Assembly: GCA_946615865.1 (NCBI GenBank)
Contig: CAMOIJ010000021.1
Span: forward strand, 1-41,421
Direction: 5' to 3'
Length of the DNA stretch: 41,421 bases
Source: an uncultured Lachnospiraceae bacterium
GTDB lineage: Bacteria > Bacillota > Clostridia > Lachnospirales > Lachnospiraceae
Positions within the stretch are counted from its first letter, which is position 1. Each line of letters starts with the position of its first letter. The translations under genes were made by a program, and so were the position numbers. Shown one piece after another: positions 10,401 to 16,395 of the stretch. The notes beneath the pieces are model-generated. The model had not been told where the DNA came from and made no database searches. It saw only the letters and a list, made by a program, of their open reading frames with translations.

Positions 10401-12551
10401 AGCGGCGAGATGGAGCGGACTTGTGCAGTCTGTGATGAGAGCGAAACAGTCGAATTTGGCGCCAGAGGCCATGTCTGGTTGAAGGTATATACAGTTGACC
10501 AGGAAGCAACCTGCACGGAGGAAGGCTCTGAATCGATCCACTGCGCAGAGTGTGATGCGATCAATGATGAAACGATCCGTGTGATACCGAAGAAAGAGCA
10601 TGCATACGGTGACTGGACAGTAACAAAAGAAGCAACGTGTACAGAAGCAGGAAGCAGGGAGAAAGTGTGCGCGGACTGCGGTGAAACGGATACAGTTGAG
10701 ATTCCTGCACTCGGTCATCTATATGGTGAAGTTGTTATCGAACCGACCTGTACAACAGGAGGACATACGACTCATGTCTGCGGCCGCTGCGGCGACAGCT
10801 ACATAGACCACGAAACCACCCCCACAGGCCATTCCTTCACCGACTGGGTCGTTGATAACGATTCCACCTGCACAGAGGAAGGCATCCAGCACAGAGAATG
10901 CGAGGCCTGCGGATATACTGAGACCAAGGGGATCAATAAGAAAGAGCATTCTTTTGATACAGAGTACACAGTGGACAAGGAACCGACCTGCACGGCGGAC
11001 GGAAGTAAGTCTTACCACTGCACATCAGAAGGGTGCACAGCGACAACGGGCAGCGAAGTGATCCCGGCGACAGGACACGCTTACGGCGACTGGACGGTCA
11101 CAAGGGAAGCAACGTGCACGGAGAGCGGCGAGATGGAGCGGACTTGTGCAGTCTGTGATGAGAGCGAAACAGTCGAATTTGGCGCCAGAGGCCATGTCTG
11201 GCTGAAAACACCTACTGTTGATCAGGAAGCGACCTGTACCGAAGCGGGATCCGAATCGATCCGCTGCGCGGTATGCGACGAGATCAAAGAGGGTTCAGTG
11301 CAGGCAATCCCGCCAAAGGGGCACAGGCTGATCCATTTCGAGGCTGTTGAACCGACATATGAGAGCGACGGCAACATTGAGTATTACAGGTGTGAGCAAT
11401 GCGATCATATTTTTGGAGATCAGAACTGTGATATTGAGATCTCGGCAAGTGACATTGTTATTCCGGCACTGGAGTGGATATCTGTCAATCAGGTCAGCCT
11501 GAATAAGAGCGAGATCACTATAAACCGCTATGTTAAAGAGCAGCTTGAAGTCACGGTATCTCCCGAAAACGCAACCAACAAGAGAGTGAACTGGGCATCT
11601 TCTGACGAGAACGTAGCTATAGTAGATGAGAATGGCGCAGTTACAGGCAACGGCTTTGGTGATGCAGTCATCACGGCAACAGCAGAAGATGGCGGTATCT
11701 CTGCGCAGTGCACGGTTCATGTCGTGAGCAGGGTCAAAATAGTGACACAGCCTGCCAACAAAGCTGCGGAGTCCGGTGAGACAGTAGCTTTCACAGTGGA
11801 GGCTGAAGGAAACGAACTGAGTTATCAGTGGCAGTGGAGCGCAGATGGGACAACATGGAAGAATTGCGCATCTGCCAGTTACAATGCCGCTACATTCACT
11901 TTCGTGATGAAAGAGAAGTACGCAGGACGCCAGTACCGCTGCATTGTTTCCGGAGAAGGTGAGATCATTACATCAGATGCGGCGCTTCTGAGCCTGAAAG
12001 AGGAGGAAAAGTTTAAAGTACAGCCGACAGATGCTGAGGCAGCAGACGGTGAGATGGCTTCATTCCATGTTGAATTTGAAGGAGACAGCCCCACCTATCG
12101 ATGGCAGTGGAGTGCAAATGGAACGGTATGGAAGAACTGCACGGGTTCCGGTTACAACACAGATACCTTCAGTTTTGTAATGAAGGAAAAATATGAAGGC
12201 TGGAAGTATCGTTGTGTAGTAAAGGATGGAACTGAAACATATACATCGAATGTTGCAACACTTAAACTCGGCAAGTCATTGAAGATAACACTGCAGCCTG
12301 AGGATGCAACCGTATCAGCCGGTCAGAGTGCTCTCTTCCATGTAGAAGCTGAAGGAAGCAGCCTGAGCTATCAGTGGCAGGTGAGCAGCACCGGAACAAC
12401 ATGGAAGAACTGCACGGGTGCAGGCTATAACACGGATACTTTCAGTTTCACAACAAAGAGCACTTTCTCTGGACGCAAATACCGCTGCAAGATTTCTGAT
12501 GGAACGAATACAATCATTTCAGACAGTGCAGAGCTGACCGTCACAGAGTAA
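7476..12551 (+). CDS. Secreted BspA-type LRR protein with Cys-rich repeats and Ig-like C-terminus
   Basis: The start is ATG 7476, preceded by GAAAGGAAA; it gives a clean signal peptide (MKRN, hydrophobic core, SYA-AE cleavage near residue 26) in a 1691-aa protein. An in-frame TTG lies 24 bases earlier but has no better ribosome site. Order: acidic Glu-rich stretch (about 28-150), BspA/LRR_5 repeats (about 205-540; IPNSVTSIGxxAFxxC pattern), Cys-rich repeats of the form EATCTEAGSxExxCxxCG...GH (about 550-1270), a Big_2-like domain (about 1331-1418; SSDENVAIVDENG) and three Ig-like domains (about 1420-1690). Within the Cys-rich region two 723-bp units are almost identical. There is no LPXTG, SLH or other known anchor. 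Adhesion or host-surface interaction is inferred. The LRR part is visibly more AT-rich than the Cys-rich part, suggesting modular assembly. Confidence 0.92.
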   Translation: MKRNVIAILLSISLIAGSFGAVPSYAAEVTAQEEITENEQGGASVPSEDELSASGEEEAAAIASSQSADGQSVENEPVGGEEQIISNEIEEPGNGITQELDENEITEEGLSDEEAIGEEAGSAATDVDTEIAAVVEPTVESTKGKEAALEGEVVVDSGESGDLLWELTGDEAGMVLRISGNGYMTSYQEGSAPWATYRRLIETVIVEENVKSIGSYAFYGLNNMTSITLPSSMRMGIGMEAFASCSSLTSIDIPNGIDSIGYGAFHNCSGLKSVSIPDSVTRIDAHAFRNCSSLKNISIPNSVTTISMYAFFDCDSLEEIVIPENVTALNEAVFSNCDSLTSVTIEGRLTIIGEGAFGACVNLTDFTIPETVSIIKQKAFSRCTSLEEITIPKYVESVGWQAFYGCINLEEVIIQPGVELVYNGAFSNCSNLKHISIPNTVTSLGQGTLRDCTSLTEIVIPESVSTLELDLFNGCNGLKTVSLPNSIVSIQDNVFKGCNSLEQIVIPEGVTSIGNDAFSNCPQLCVIVYIGSFAENYAIENNIRYRAICKNHSWDVEYSIDKVPTCLEEGTESIHCSICGVIKEGTERTLDKTDHNYGDWRVVNEATCTSDGSREKECIICEDKVTEVIPATGHDYSEWRVLQEPTCINDGVKCICCSICGEEQDGGETAIPALGHMWEDQYTVDQEATCIDNGSESIHCAECDAINEETIRVISKKEHAYGDWTVIKEATCTEAGSKEKVCADCGDKVTEETPAKGHSWKEEYTVDQEATCTEEGSESIHCAECDAINDETIRVIPKKEHAYGDWTVTKEATCTEAGSREKVCADCGETDTVEIPAFGHLYGEVIIEPTCTTGGYTIHVCGRCGDSYIDHETTPTGHSFTDWVVDNDSTCTEEGIQHRECEDCGYTETKGINKKEHSFDTEYTVDKEPTCTADGSKSYHCTSEGCTATTGSEVIPATGHAYGDWTVTREATCTESGEMERTCAVCDESETVEFGARGHVWLKVYTVDQEATCTEEGSESIHCAECDAINDETIRVIPKKEHAYGDWTVTKEATCTEAGSREKVCADCGETDTVEIPALGHLYGEVVIEPTCTTGGHTTHVCGRCGDSYIDHETTPTGHSFTDWVVDNDSTCTEEGIQHRECEACGYTETKGINKKEHSFDTEYTVDKEPTCTADGSKSYHCTSEGCTATTGSEVIPATGHAYGDWTVTREATCTESGEMERTCAVCDESETVEFGARGHVWLKTPTVDQEATCTEAGSESIRCAVCDEIKEGSVQAIPPKGHRLIHFEAVEPTYESDGNIEYYRCEQCDHIFGDQNCDIEISASDIVIPALEWISVNQVSLNKSEITINRYVKEQLEVTVSPENATNKRVNWASSDENVAIVDENGAVTGNGFGDAVITATAEDGGISAQCTVHVVSRVKIVTQPANKAAESGETVAFTVEAEGNELSYQWQWSADGTTWKNCASASYNAATFTFVMKEKYAGRQYRCIVSGEGEIITSDAALLSLKEEEKFKVQPTDAEAADGEMASFHVEFEGDSPTYRWQWSANGTVWKNCTGSGYNTDTFSFVMKEKYEGWKYRCVVKDGTETYTSNVATLKLGKSLKITLQPEDATVSAGQSALFHVEAEGSSLSYQWQVSSTGTTWKNCTGAGYNTDTFSFTTKSTFSGRKYRCKISDGTNTIISDSAELTVTE
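9774..11219 (+). repeat. Two tandem near-identical 723-bp repeat units
   Basis: Landmark GACCAGGAAGCAAC recurs at 9774 and 10497, and its variant GATCAGGAAGCGAC at 11220: exactly 723 bp (241 codons) apart each time. The units 9774-10496 and 10497-11219 differ by few bases, some of them synonymous, and a third unit breaks off after about 60 bases. Each unit holds about six of the Cys-containing subrepeats. Being a multiple of three, gain or loss of a unit keeps the frame. Confidence 0.92.
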
Positions 12552-12612
12552 TAGTGATCAGATTAGAAACTTGAAATCACCTATCACCTATACCTAGTAC
12601 CCACGTTCACGT

Positions 12613-12627
12613 TGGTGCCTGACACCA
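12613..12627. repeat. REP-like palindrome TGGTGCCTGACACCA
   Basis: A 15-base palindrome with five-base arms (TGGTG/CACCA) around CCTGA, in the gap between the surface gene and the XRE regulator, about 600 bases before a RAYT transposase remnant. Short palindromes of this kind are typical RAYT substrates; that link is inferred. No T-run that would make it a clear terminator directly follows. Confidence 0.5.
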
Positions 12628-12655
12628 TTAAATTTTATAAACGTAGTAATTTGTA

Positions 12656-12684
12656 TTGACGAATTTGGAGGCTTGTGCTATTGC
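12656..12684 (+). promoter_or_regulatory. Candidate extended -10 promoter for the XRE gene
   Basis: TTGACG (12656-12661) is followed after 17 bases by TATTGC (12679-12684), with TG one base upstream of the -10. The -35 is near consensus and the -10 is weak. The start codon is 48 bases further on. Confidence 0.45.
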
Positions 12685-12731
12685 TATAGTAAGTTCGTAT
12701 CTGTTTTAGATGAAAGAGGAGCAGGTGAGAA

Positions 12732-13088
12732 ATGACTATATCGGAGAGGATATTTGAACTGCTGGATAAGCGTGGGATGAGCCAGAAGGAGTTTTCAGAG
12801 AAGACGGGGATTGCCCAGAGCAGCATAAGTGACTGGAAGAGGAAGAAGACGAATCCTGTGAGCGAGAAGATTCTGATCATCTGCAACGTGCTGGATGTGA
12901 CGCCTTATGAGCTTCTGGGAGGTACTGACGGAGTCGGAAGCCGAAGCAACCCGTCCGATATGATACTGATCGACAAGAATTCGGAATATGGCAGCGCTAT
13001 AATGGATTTTCTTGCCCTGGATAGAGGAAATCAGGGAAGGCTGCTCGGATACCTGAAAGCGCTTACAGAAATGCGGCAGGACAGCTGA
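12732..13088 (+). CDS. XRE-family (Cro/cI-type) DNA-binding regulator
   Basis: 118 aa. Residues 1-63 form a standard HTH_XRE domain (ISERIFELLDKRGMSQKEFS, then SSISDWKRKKTNPVSEKI), ending in the usual DVTPYELLG. The C-terminal half (about 64-118) is a short helical tail with no recognised ligand domain, probably for dimerisation. The start is supported by AGGTGAG three bases upstream of the ATG. No obvious target gene lies in the same operon; the next locus is a broken transposase. A local or phage-like repressor role is possible but not shown. Confidence 0.88.
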   Translation: MTISERIFELLDKRGMSQKEFSEKTGIAQSSISDWKRKKTNPVSEKILIICNVLDVTPYELLGGTDGVGSRSNPSDMILIDKNSEYGSAIMDFLALDRGNQGRLLGYLKALTEMRQDS

Positions 13089-13206
13089 ACGGCAGAGAGT
13101 TGGAGAGATCTGTAGGTCTCTCCTTATAAATACAGCAGATATTCGCATAAACGATATAATTGCTATAAACAGCAGAGTTGAAGATGCACAGGGAAGAAAG
13201 AGGGGC

Positions 13207-13820
13207 AGAGAGACGAGAAAAAAGAGGGAATGGTATGAAGGGGCAAGTTACCACATCATGGGAAGAGGCAACCGGCATGGCGTGATCTATCGCGACAGGG
13301 ATGACTATGGCCTTTTCCTCAGGCTGTTGAAGGAAGTACAGAACAGGTACCCGTTTGTCCTTCAGGCATACTGCCTGATGACGAACCATTTTCATCTGGA
13401 ACTTACGACTGTGAACGACCCGATCTGGAAGATCATGCAGCCGGTGATGAACCATTACGCCCGGATGTTCAATCAGAAATATGGCTATGATGGACACCTG
13501 TTTGATTCCCGGTACACGTCCTGCCTGATAGAGGATGACAGGTATTTTCTGGAAGTCAGCAGGTATATACACTTGAACCCAGTCAAAGCTGCAATGGTTA
13601 GGGAACCGCTTGCATATGAATACAGCAGCTACCGGCATTATATGACTGATGGCAGCAGGAAGGGGAGATCGTGATAGATACATCCCGGGTGCTGGGGGCT
13701 TTTGGGACAGACCCGCGCGAACAGTACCGCATATTCGTGGAAGGGAAGATCTCCCATGCGGAACAAGAGATGCTGATTAAGAAAGAAATGAAGGAGAACG
13801 AGTTATGGCAGCCTTGGTAA
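13207..13820 (+). pseudogene. RAYT (REP-associated, IS200-like) transposase, frameshifted
   Basis: The largest open piece (13258-13674) contains the Y1_Tnp/RAYT core: HUH motif in MTNHFHLEL, then RYIHLNPVKAAM and YEYSSYRHY. Upstream of ATG 13258 the same frame still encodes family-typical sequence (TRKKREWYEGASYHI), but no ATG, GTG or TTG is available there, so the true start is lost or non-standard. At 13662-13665 a run of four G is followed by an out-of-frame continuation that reads as the normal RAYT C-terminus (VLGAFGTDPREQYRIFVEG ... ELWQPW, stop 13818-13820). One more G would restore it. RAYTs cut single-stranded DNA at REP palindromes; this copy looks inactive unless frameshifted translation occurs. 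A sequencing indel is the main alternative. Confidence 0.82.
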
Positions 13821-13877
13821 GGAGCGAGGGGCATAGCACTGAAATGAATCTAATTTATTAAGGCATTACAAAATGCA

Positions 13878-13907
13878 TTGCAAAATGCAGTTCAATTTAG
13901 TTATACT
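13878..13907 (+). promoter_or_regulatory. Promoter of the brnTA-like locus with direct repeats
   Basis: TTGCAA (13878-13883), an 18-base spacer and TATACT (13902-13907), about 18 bases before the toxin start and followed by a strong ribosome site (GAGGGGAG). The -35 box sits between two CAAAATGCA direct repeats (13869-13877 and 13881-13889), 12 bases apart, a plausible operator for the antitoxin; the operator role is inferred. Confidence 0.6.
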
Positions 13908-13924
13908 TTATTGAGGGGAGATAA

Positions 13925-14148
13925 ATGTACGAGTATTTTGAGTTTAATATAGAGGATGCCCAGTTTGAGTGGGATGAAGAGAAAGATCACTTAAACTTTA
14001 CTAAACATGGAATATACTTGGAAGAGTTGGAAAGGTGCTGTTTGTGGTATGCACATTAAGAAAAAAGAATACAGTACGAATAATATCTGCACGTACAGCA
14101 TCACTTCCGGAAAGAGAAAGGTATGAAGATGGTGAATGTGAGTTTTAA
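13925..14148 (+). pseudogene. BrnT-type toxin remnant, internal deletion and frameshift
   Basis: The ATG at 13925 has a good ribosome site and begins a BrnT N-terminus (FEWDEEKDHLNFTKHGIYLEE), but the frame stops at 14057-14059 after 44 residues. In the next frame the BrnT C-terminus follows (GKVLFVVCTLRKKNTVRIIS, then ARTASLPERERYE), ending at 14146-14148. The middle of the family, about 30 residues around the usual LDP and HSEDEERY region, is missing. BrnT is a RelE-fold ribonuclease toxin normally encoded just upstream of and overlapping brnA, as here. The deletion removes part of the catalytic fold, so I infer no toxin activity. Confidence 0.75.
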
Positions 14149-14431
14149 GGAATTAAATGCCGAATTGACCAGAGAGGAGCTTGAAGAGTTAGAAAACGCT
14201 GCGGCTCGTACTATTAAATACGATGAAGATAGTCCGGAAATGACAGAAGAAATGTTGAAGCAGTTTAAGCGGATGAAACAGAATAGCAGGACTAAGCAAA
14301 CTGCTTCAATACGTCTGTCAGAAAAGGCGCAGAGATTTTCCAAAGCATATGGAAAAGGCTATACATCTTTTCTCAGCCGCCTGATCGATGCAGCTCTTGA
14401 TGACGATACACTCGTTAAGAAATGCTTGTGA
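14123..14431 (+). CDS. BrnA-like antitoxin, intact but orphaned
   Basis: 102 aa; overlaps the toxin remnant by 26 bases, the usual brnTA arrangement. The N-terminal half is acidic and helical (ELTREELEELEN), and the C-terminal half is a ribbon-helix-helix-like DNA-binding part (TASIRLSEKAQRFSKAYG, then FLSRLIDAALDDD). ATG 14129, two codons later, is better spaced from AGAAAGG and may be the real start. BrnA neutralises BrnT and represses its own promoter. With BrnT broken, only DNA binding or neutralisation of a related toxin elsewhere would remain. The family call rests on position and general pattern more than on close sequence match. Confidence 0.65.
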   Translation: MKMVNVSFKELNAELTREELEELENAAARTIKYDEDSPEMTEEMLKQFKRMKQNSRTKQTASIRLSEKAQRFSKAYGKGYTSFLSRLIDAALDDDTLVKKCL

Positions 14432-14517
14432 CAATTATAAAGTAAAGAATAGTGTGCTTGGAGAGGATAGATAAGGTTACATCTTGATGTGGAGAATAAT
14501 GGCCTACAAGGAGAACT

Positions 14518-14717
14518 ATGATACCAATCATCGACATGCACTGTGACACAATTTACAAGATCTACGAGCTGCGGCGCAAGGGGCAAGACGTCGAACTTCG
14601 CAGCAATAATCTGCATATGGATTTGATGCGCTGTCAGCGGCGGGCTTTACGACCGAGGAGATTGAGGAGATCTTTTGGCGCAATGTGATGAGGGTGTATG
14701 CGAAGGTGCTGGGGTGA
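14518..14717 (+). pseudogene. Membrane dipeptidase (M19) copy with internal deletion
   Basis: Starts with a good ribosome site (AAGGAGA) and the same N-terminus as the intact gene at 24921 (IIDMHCDTIYKIYELRRKG), but after the DLMR codons it jumps to the C-terminal end (LSAAGFTTEEIEEIFWRNVM), out of frame; the N-terminal frame stops at 14686-14688. Compared with the intact copy, 811 bp are missing, and both deletion ends share the three bases GCG. The downstream sequence also matches that after the intact copy as far as the terminator, so this is one arm of a segmental duplication. Confidence 0.88.
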
Positions 14718-14850
14718 GCAGAGGAAGTGCCGGGGTGAGCAGCTGCAGGCGCTCTCATCTGTTCGATTTGCGAGCATTCGGGGGATGGCTTTGAGAGGAT
14801 CATGCGGCAGATAACTTAAAAGAATTGACAGTTTTCGCTCCGGTATGTCG

Positions 14851-14970
14851 CGATTTATGATATTCCGTTCGCTTTTTTGGGGCATATATGCGTGTGTGAG
14901 GACCCTTTATTCTTAACATTTGACCGAAAACATGATTTTAAACGTAGATTCGTATTATTAAACGATTAAG
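14851..14970 (+). repeat. Intergenic repeat element A, copy 1
   Basis: About 120 bp, shared with 25973-26095 and 30831-30952. Best conserved blocks: ATTCCGTTCGC, a T-run then GGGG, TATGCGTGTGTGAG, CCCTTTATTCTTAACATTTG, then ATTCGT and TTAAACG(A/G)TTAAG. No reading frame is conserved and no known family is recognised. The 14718-15197 gap, which has no gene, consists of this element, a terminator, a REP-like palindrome and a weak promoter. Confidence 0.82.
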
Positions 14971-15028
14971 TGAGCTTCAAAGAATTATCTCGATTAATGT
15001 TCAACGCAAATTCTCAATTAATGTGAAG

Positions 15029-15064
15029 AGCCGACCGCAGCGTATTTAACTGCGGCAGGCTTTT
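15029..15064 (+). terminator. Terminator after dipeptidase copy 1 / element A1
   Basis: Stem of AGCC..CCGCAG with CTGCGG..GGCT (15029-15040 with 15050-15061, two central mismatches), then TTT. The same type of hairpin, with the same CGTATTT loop core, follows element A2 at 26126. Confidence 0.75.
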
Positions 15065-15067
15065 AGT

Positions 15068-15084
15068 AAGGGGTCAGACCCCTT
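15068..15084. repeat. REP-like perfect palindrome AAGGGGTCAGACCCCTT
   Basis: Perfect eight-base arms around a single A. The same core (GGGGTCAGACCCC) recurs at 38980-38992, and degenerate forms lie at 26680-26697 and 31128-31142, all intergenic. Confidence 0.7.
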
Positions 15085-15112
15085 TGTGCCTCAGCTTATG
15101 ATATCATATAAT
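15084..15112 (+). promoter_or_regulatory. Possible promoter of the PHP gene
   Basis: A perfect TATAAT at 15107-15112, with a poor -35 (TTGTGC, 15084-15089) 17 bases upstream. Transcription would begin near 15119, which argues against the ATG at 15120 as start codon unless the mRNA is leaderless. Confidence 0.4.
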
Positions 15113-15197
15113 ATAAACCATGGCTGTACGCGATTTCGACATTGGGGCGGGTGCAATGATTCATGGCACCTGCAGTAGATTAAAAAATGGTGAACAA

Positions 15198-16169
15198 ATG
15201 AGAATTCTTGAGAACAGAGGAAATTGGTACAAAGGAAACCTCCACATGCATACGACGCTGTCTGACGGCGTCCTGGATCCTGTGGAGGCCATCAATATAT
15301 ATCGGGAAGCCGGCTATGATTTCATTGCCATCACCGATCACCGAAAGGTCGGGCATCTCTGGCAGGACGACAGTTTCCTGATCCTGCCCGGTGTCGAGTG
15401 GGATACCGGTGATGCCATTCACATGGCGGTTTACCATATTTTGGGAATCGGAATGGACAGAGAAACCGTTGACTTCTACCATGGTGCGCCTTACGAGGGC
15501 GCTCCGCTCGGAAATGCAAGAGCAGGACTGTGGGTCGGAAGCCGGACGGGCCGCAAGCGCTATCACCCCCACCCGCAGGCGGTCATCGAGGCGATCAGGG
15601 CAGCGGGCGGAATCGCGATCCTCGCGCACCCGGCCTGGTCCGTAATGTCGCCGGAGGAACTCTATGACCTTCACGGCTTAGCAGGAGCTGAAATCTTCAA
15701 CAGTGTCTCCGGCGTTCCTTTCAATCCCGGAAGGGACGAGGCGTCCTACTACTGGGATATCTGGGCAAAAAATGGACGGCTTATAGGTGCTTTTGCAAAC
15801 GATGATACGCACTATTACAGCGGTGAGCAGACGAAGGCGTTTACGATGGTGAACGCGCCTGCCCTTCACCGCGATGCCATTATGGAAGCTCTTCGCAAAG
15901 GGAATTTTTACGCGAGCTGCGGGCCGAGGTTCCACAGCATCGATTATGATCCGGAAGAGGGGCTTGTAACCGTGAAATGCTCCAAAGATGTGCAGACAGT
16001 CGTATTCAAATCCAATACACCTTGGCCGGACGATGCCTTCCGGGAAATTAATGGAAGCGGCGCTGCGTCCTATCGGATCATGCAGGCGGACCGGTTCGTC
16101 AGAATCGAGCTGGCCGACAGGCAGGGAAGAAAAGCGTGGTGCTCACCGTTCGCGGTTGGAAGGAGATAA
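15198..16169 (+). CDS. PHP-domain metal-dependent phosphoesterase
   Basis: 323 aa from ATG 15198 (MRILENRGNWYKGNLHMHTT), where PHP proteins of this type usually begin. Earlier in-frame ATGs at 15120 and 15156 would add up to 26 residues without family likeness. PHP metal-binding motifs are visible: HMHTTLSDG, AITDH, AILAHPAWS and FANDDTHYY. Such proteins hydrolyse phosphoesters with a trinuclear metal centre; the substrate cannot be read from sequence. The C-terminal part (about 225-323) is a beta-rich extension found in many PHP proteins of this subgroup. It is transcribed alone (its own terminator follows) and precedes the Wadjet operon; I see no direct functional link. Confidence 0.85.
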   Translation: MRILENRGNWYKGNLHMHTTLSDGVLDPVEAINIYREAGYDFIAITDHRKVGHLWQDDSFLILPGVEWDTGDAIHMAVYHILGIGMDRETVDFYHGAPYEGAPLGNARAGLWVGSRTGRKRYHPHPQAVIEAIRAAGGIAILAHPAWSVMSPEELYDLHGLAGAEIFNSVSGVPFNPGRDEASYYWDIWAKNGRLIGAFANDDTHYYSGEQTKAFTMVNAPALHRDAIMEALRKGNFYASCGPRFHSIDYDPEEGLVTVKCSKDVQTVVFKSNTPWPDDAFREINGSGAASYRIMQADRFVRIELADRQGRKAWCSPFAVGRR

Positions 16170-16195
16170 GATCATTGCATTGATCTCGTCTTTTT
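16164..16195 (+). terminator. Terminator of the PHP gene
   Basis: AGATCA (16169-16174) pairs with TGATCT (16181-16186), extended by AGA/TCT across a 2x2 internal loop, then a T-run. It overlaps the stop codon region. The rest of the gap to 16395 shows no gene and no convincing promoter. Confidence 0.65.
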
Positions 16196-16395
16196 AGGAA
16201 CAGTGCTTAATCTTTAAAAATAGTATGCAAGATACCTGAAGATAGTAAGGGAACCTGTTTATCATTGATAATGCGGAAGCGTTGAGGGCAATCTCGAAAC
16301 GGGAATAAGATACTGGATCCTGAGTCAGGTCAATGTATTATATAGTCAATCTATTGTTATGATGACTTTCGGAACACGGAAGAAGGCAGAGACAC

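Noticed and set aside
9118-11300. Regular repeats considered as a CRISPR array
   Set aside because: Repeats are coding, in frame, of variable 60-130 base spacing without unique spacers; they are protein repeats.
1-12551. LPXTG or other cell-wall sorting signals in the surface proteins
   Set aside because: Neither C-terminus has an LPXTG-type motif followed by a hydrophobic helix and basic tail.
13650-13680. Programmed -1 frameshift in the RAYT gene
   Set aside because: No classical slippery heptamer in the zero frame and no clear downstream pseudoknot; simple G-run indel is the better reading.
15120-15197. Earlier start of the PHP gene at 15120
   Set aside because: The TATAAT at 15107 would place transcription start on this ATG, there is no ribosome site, and the extra residues lack family likeness.
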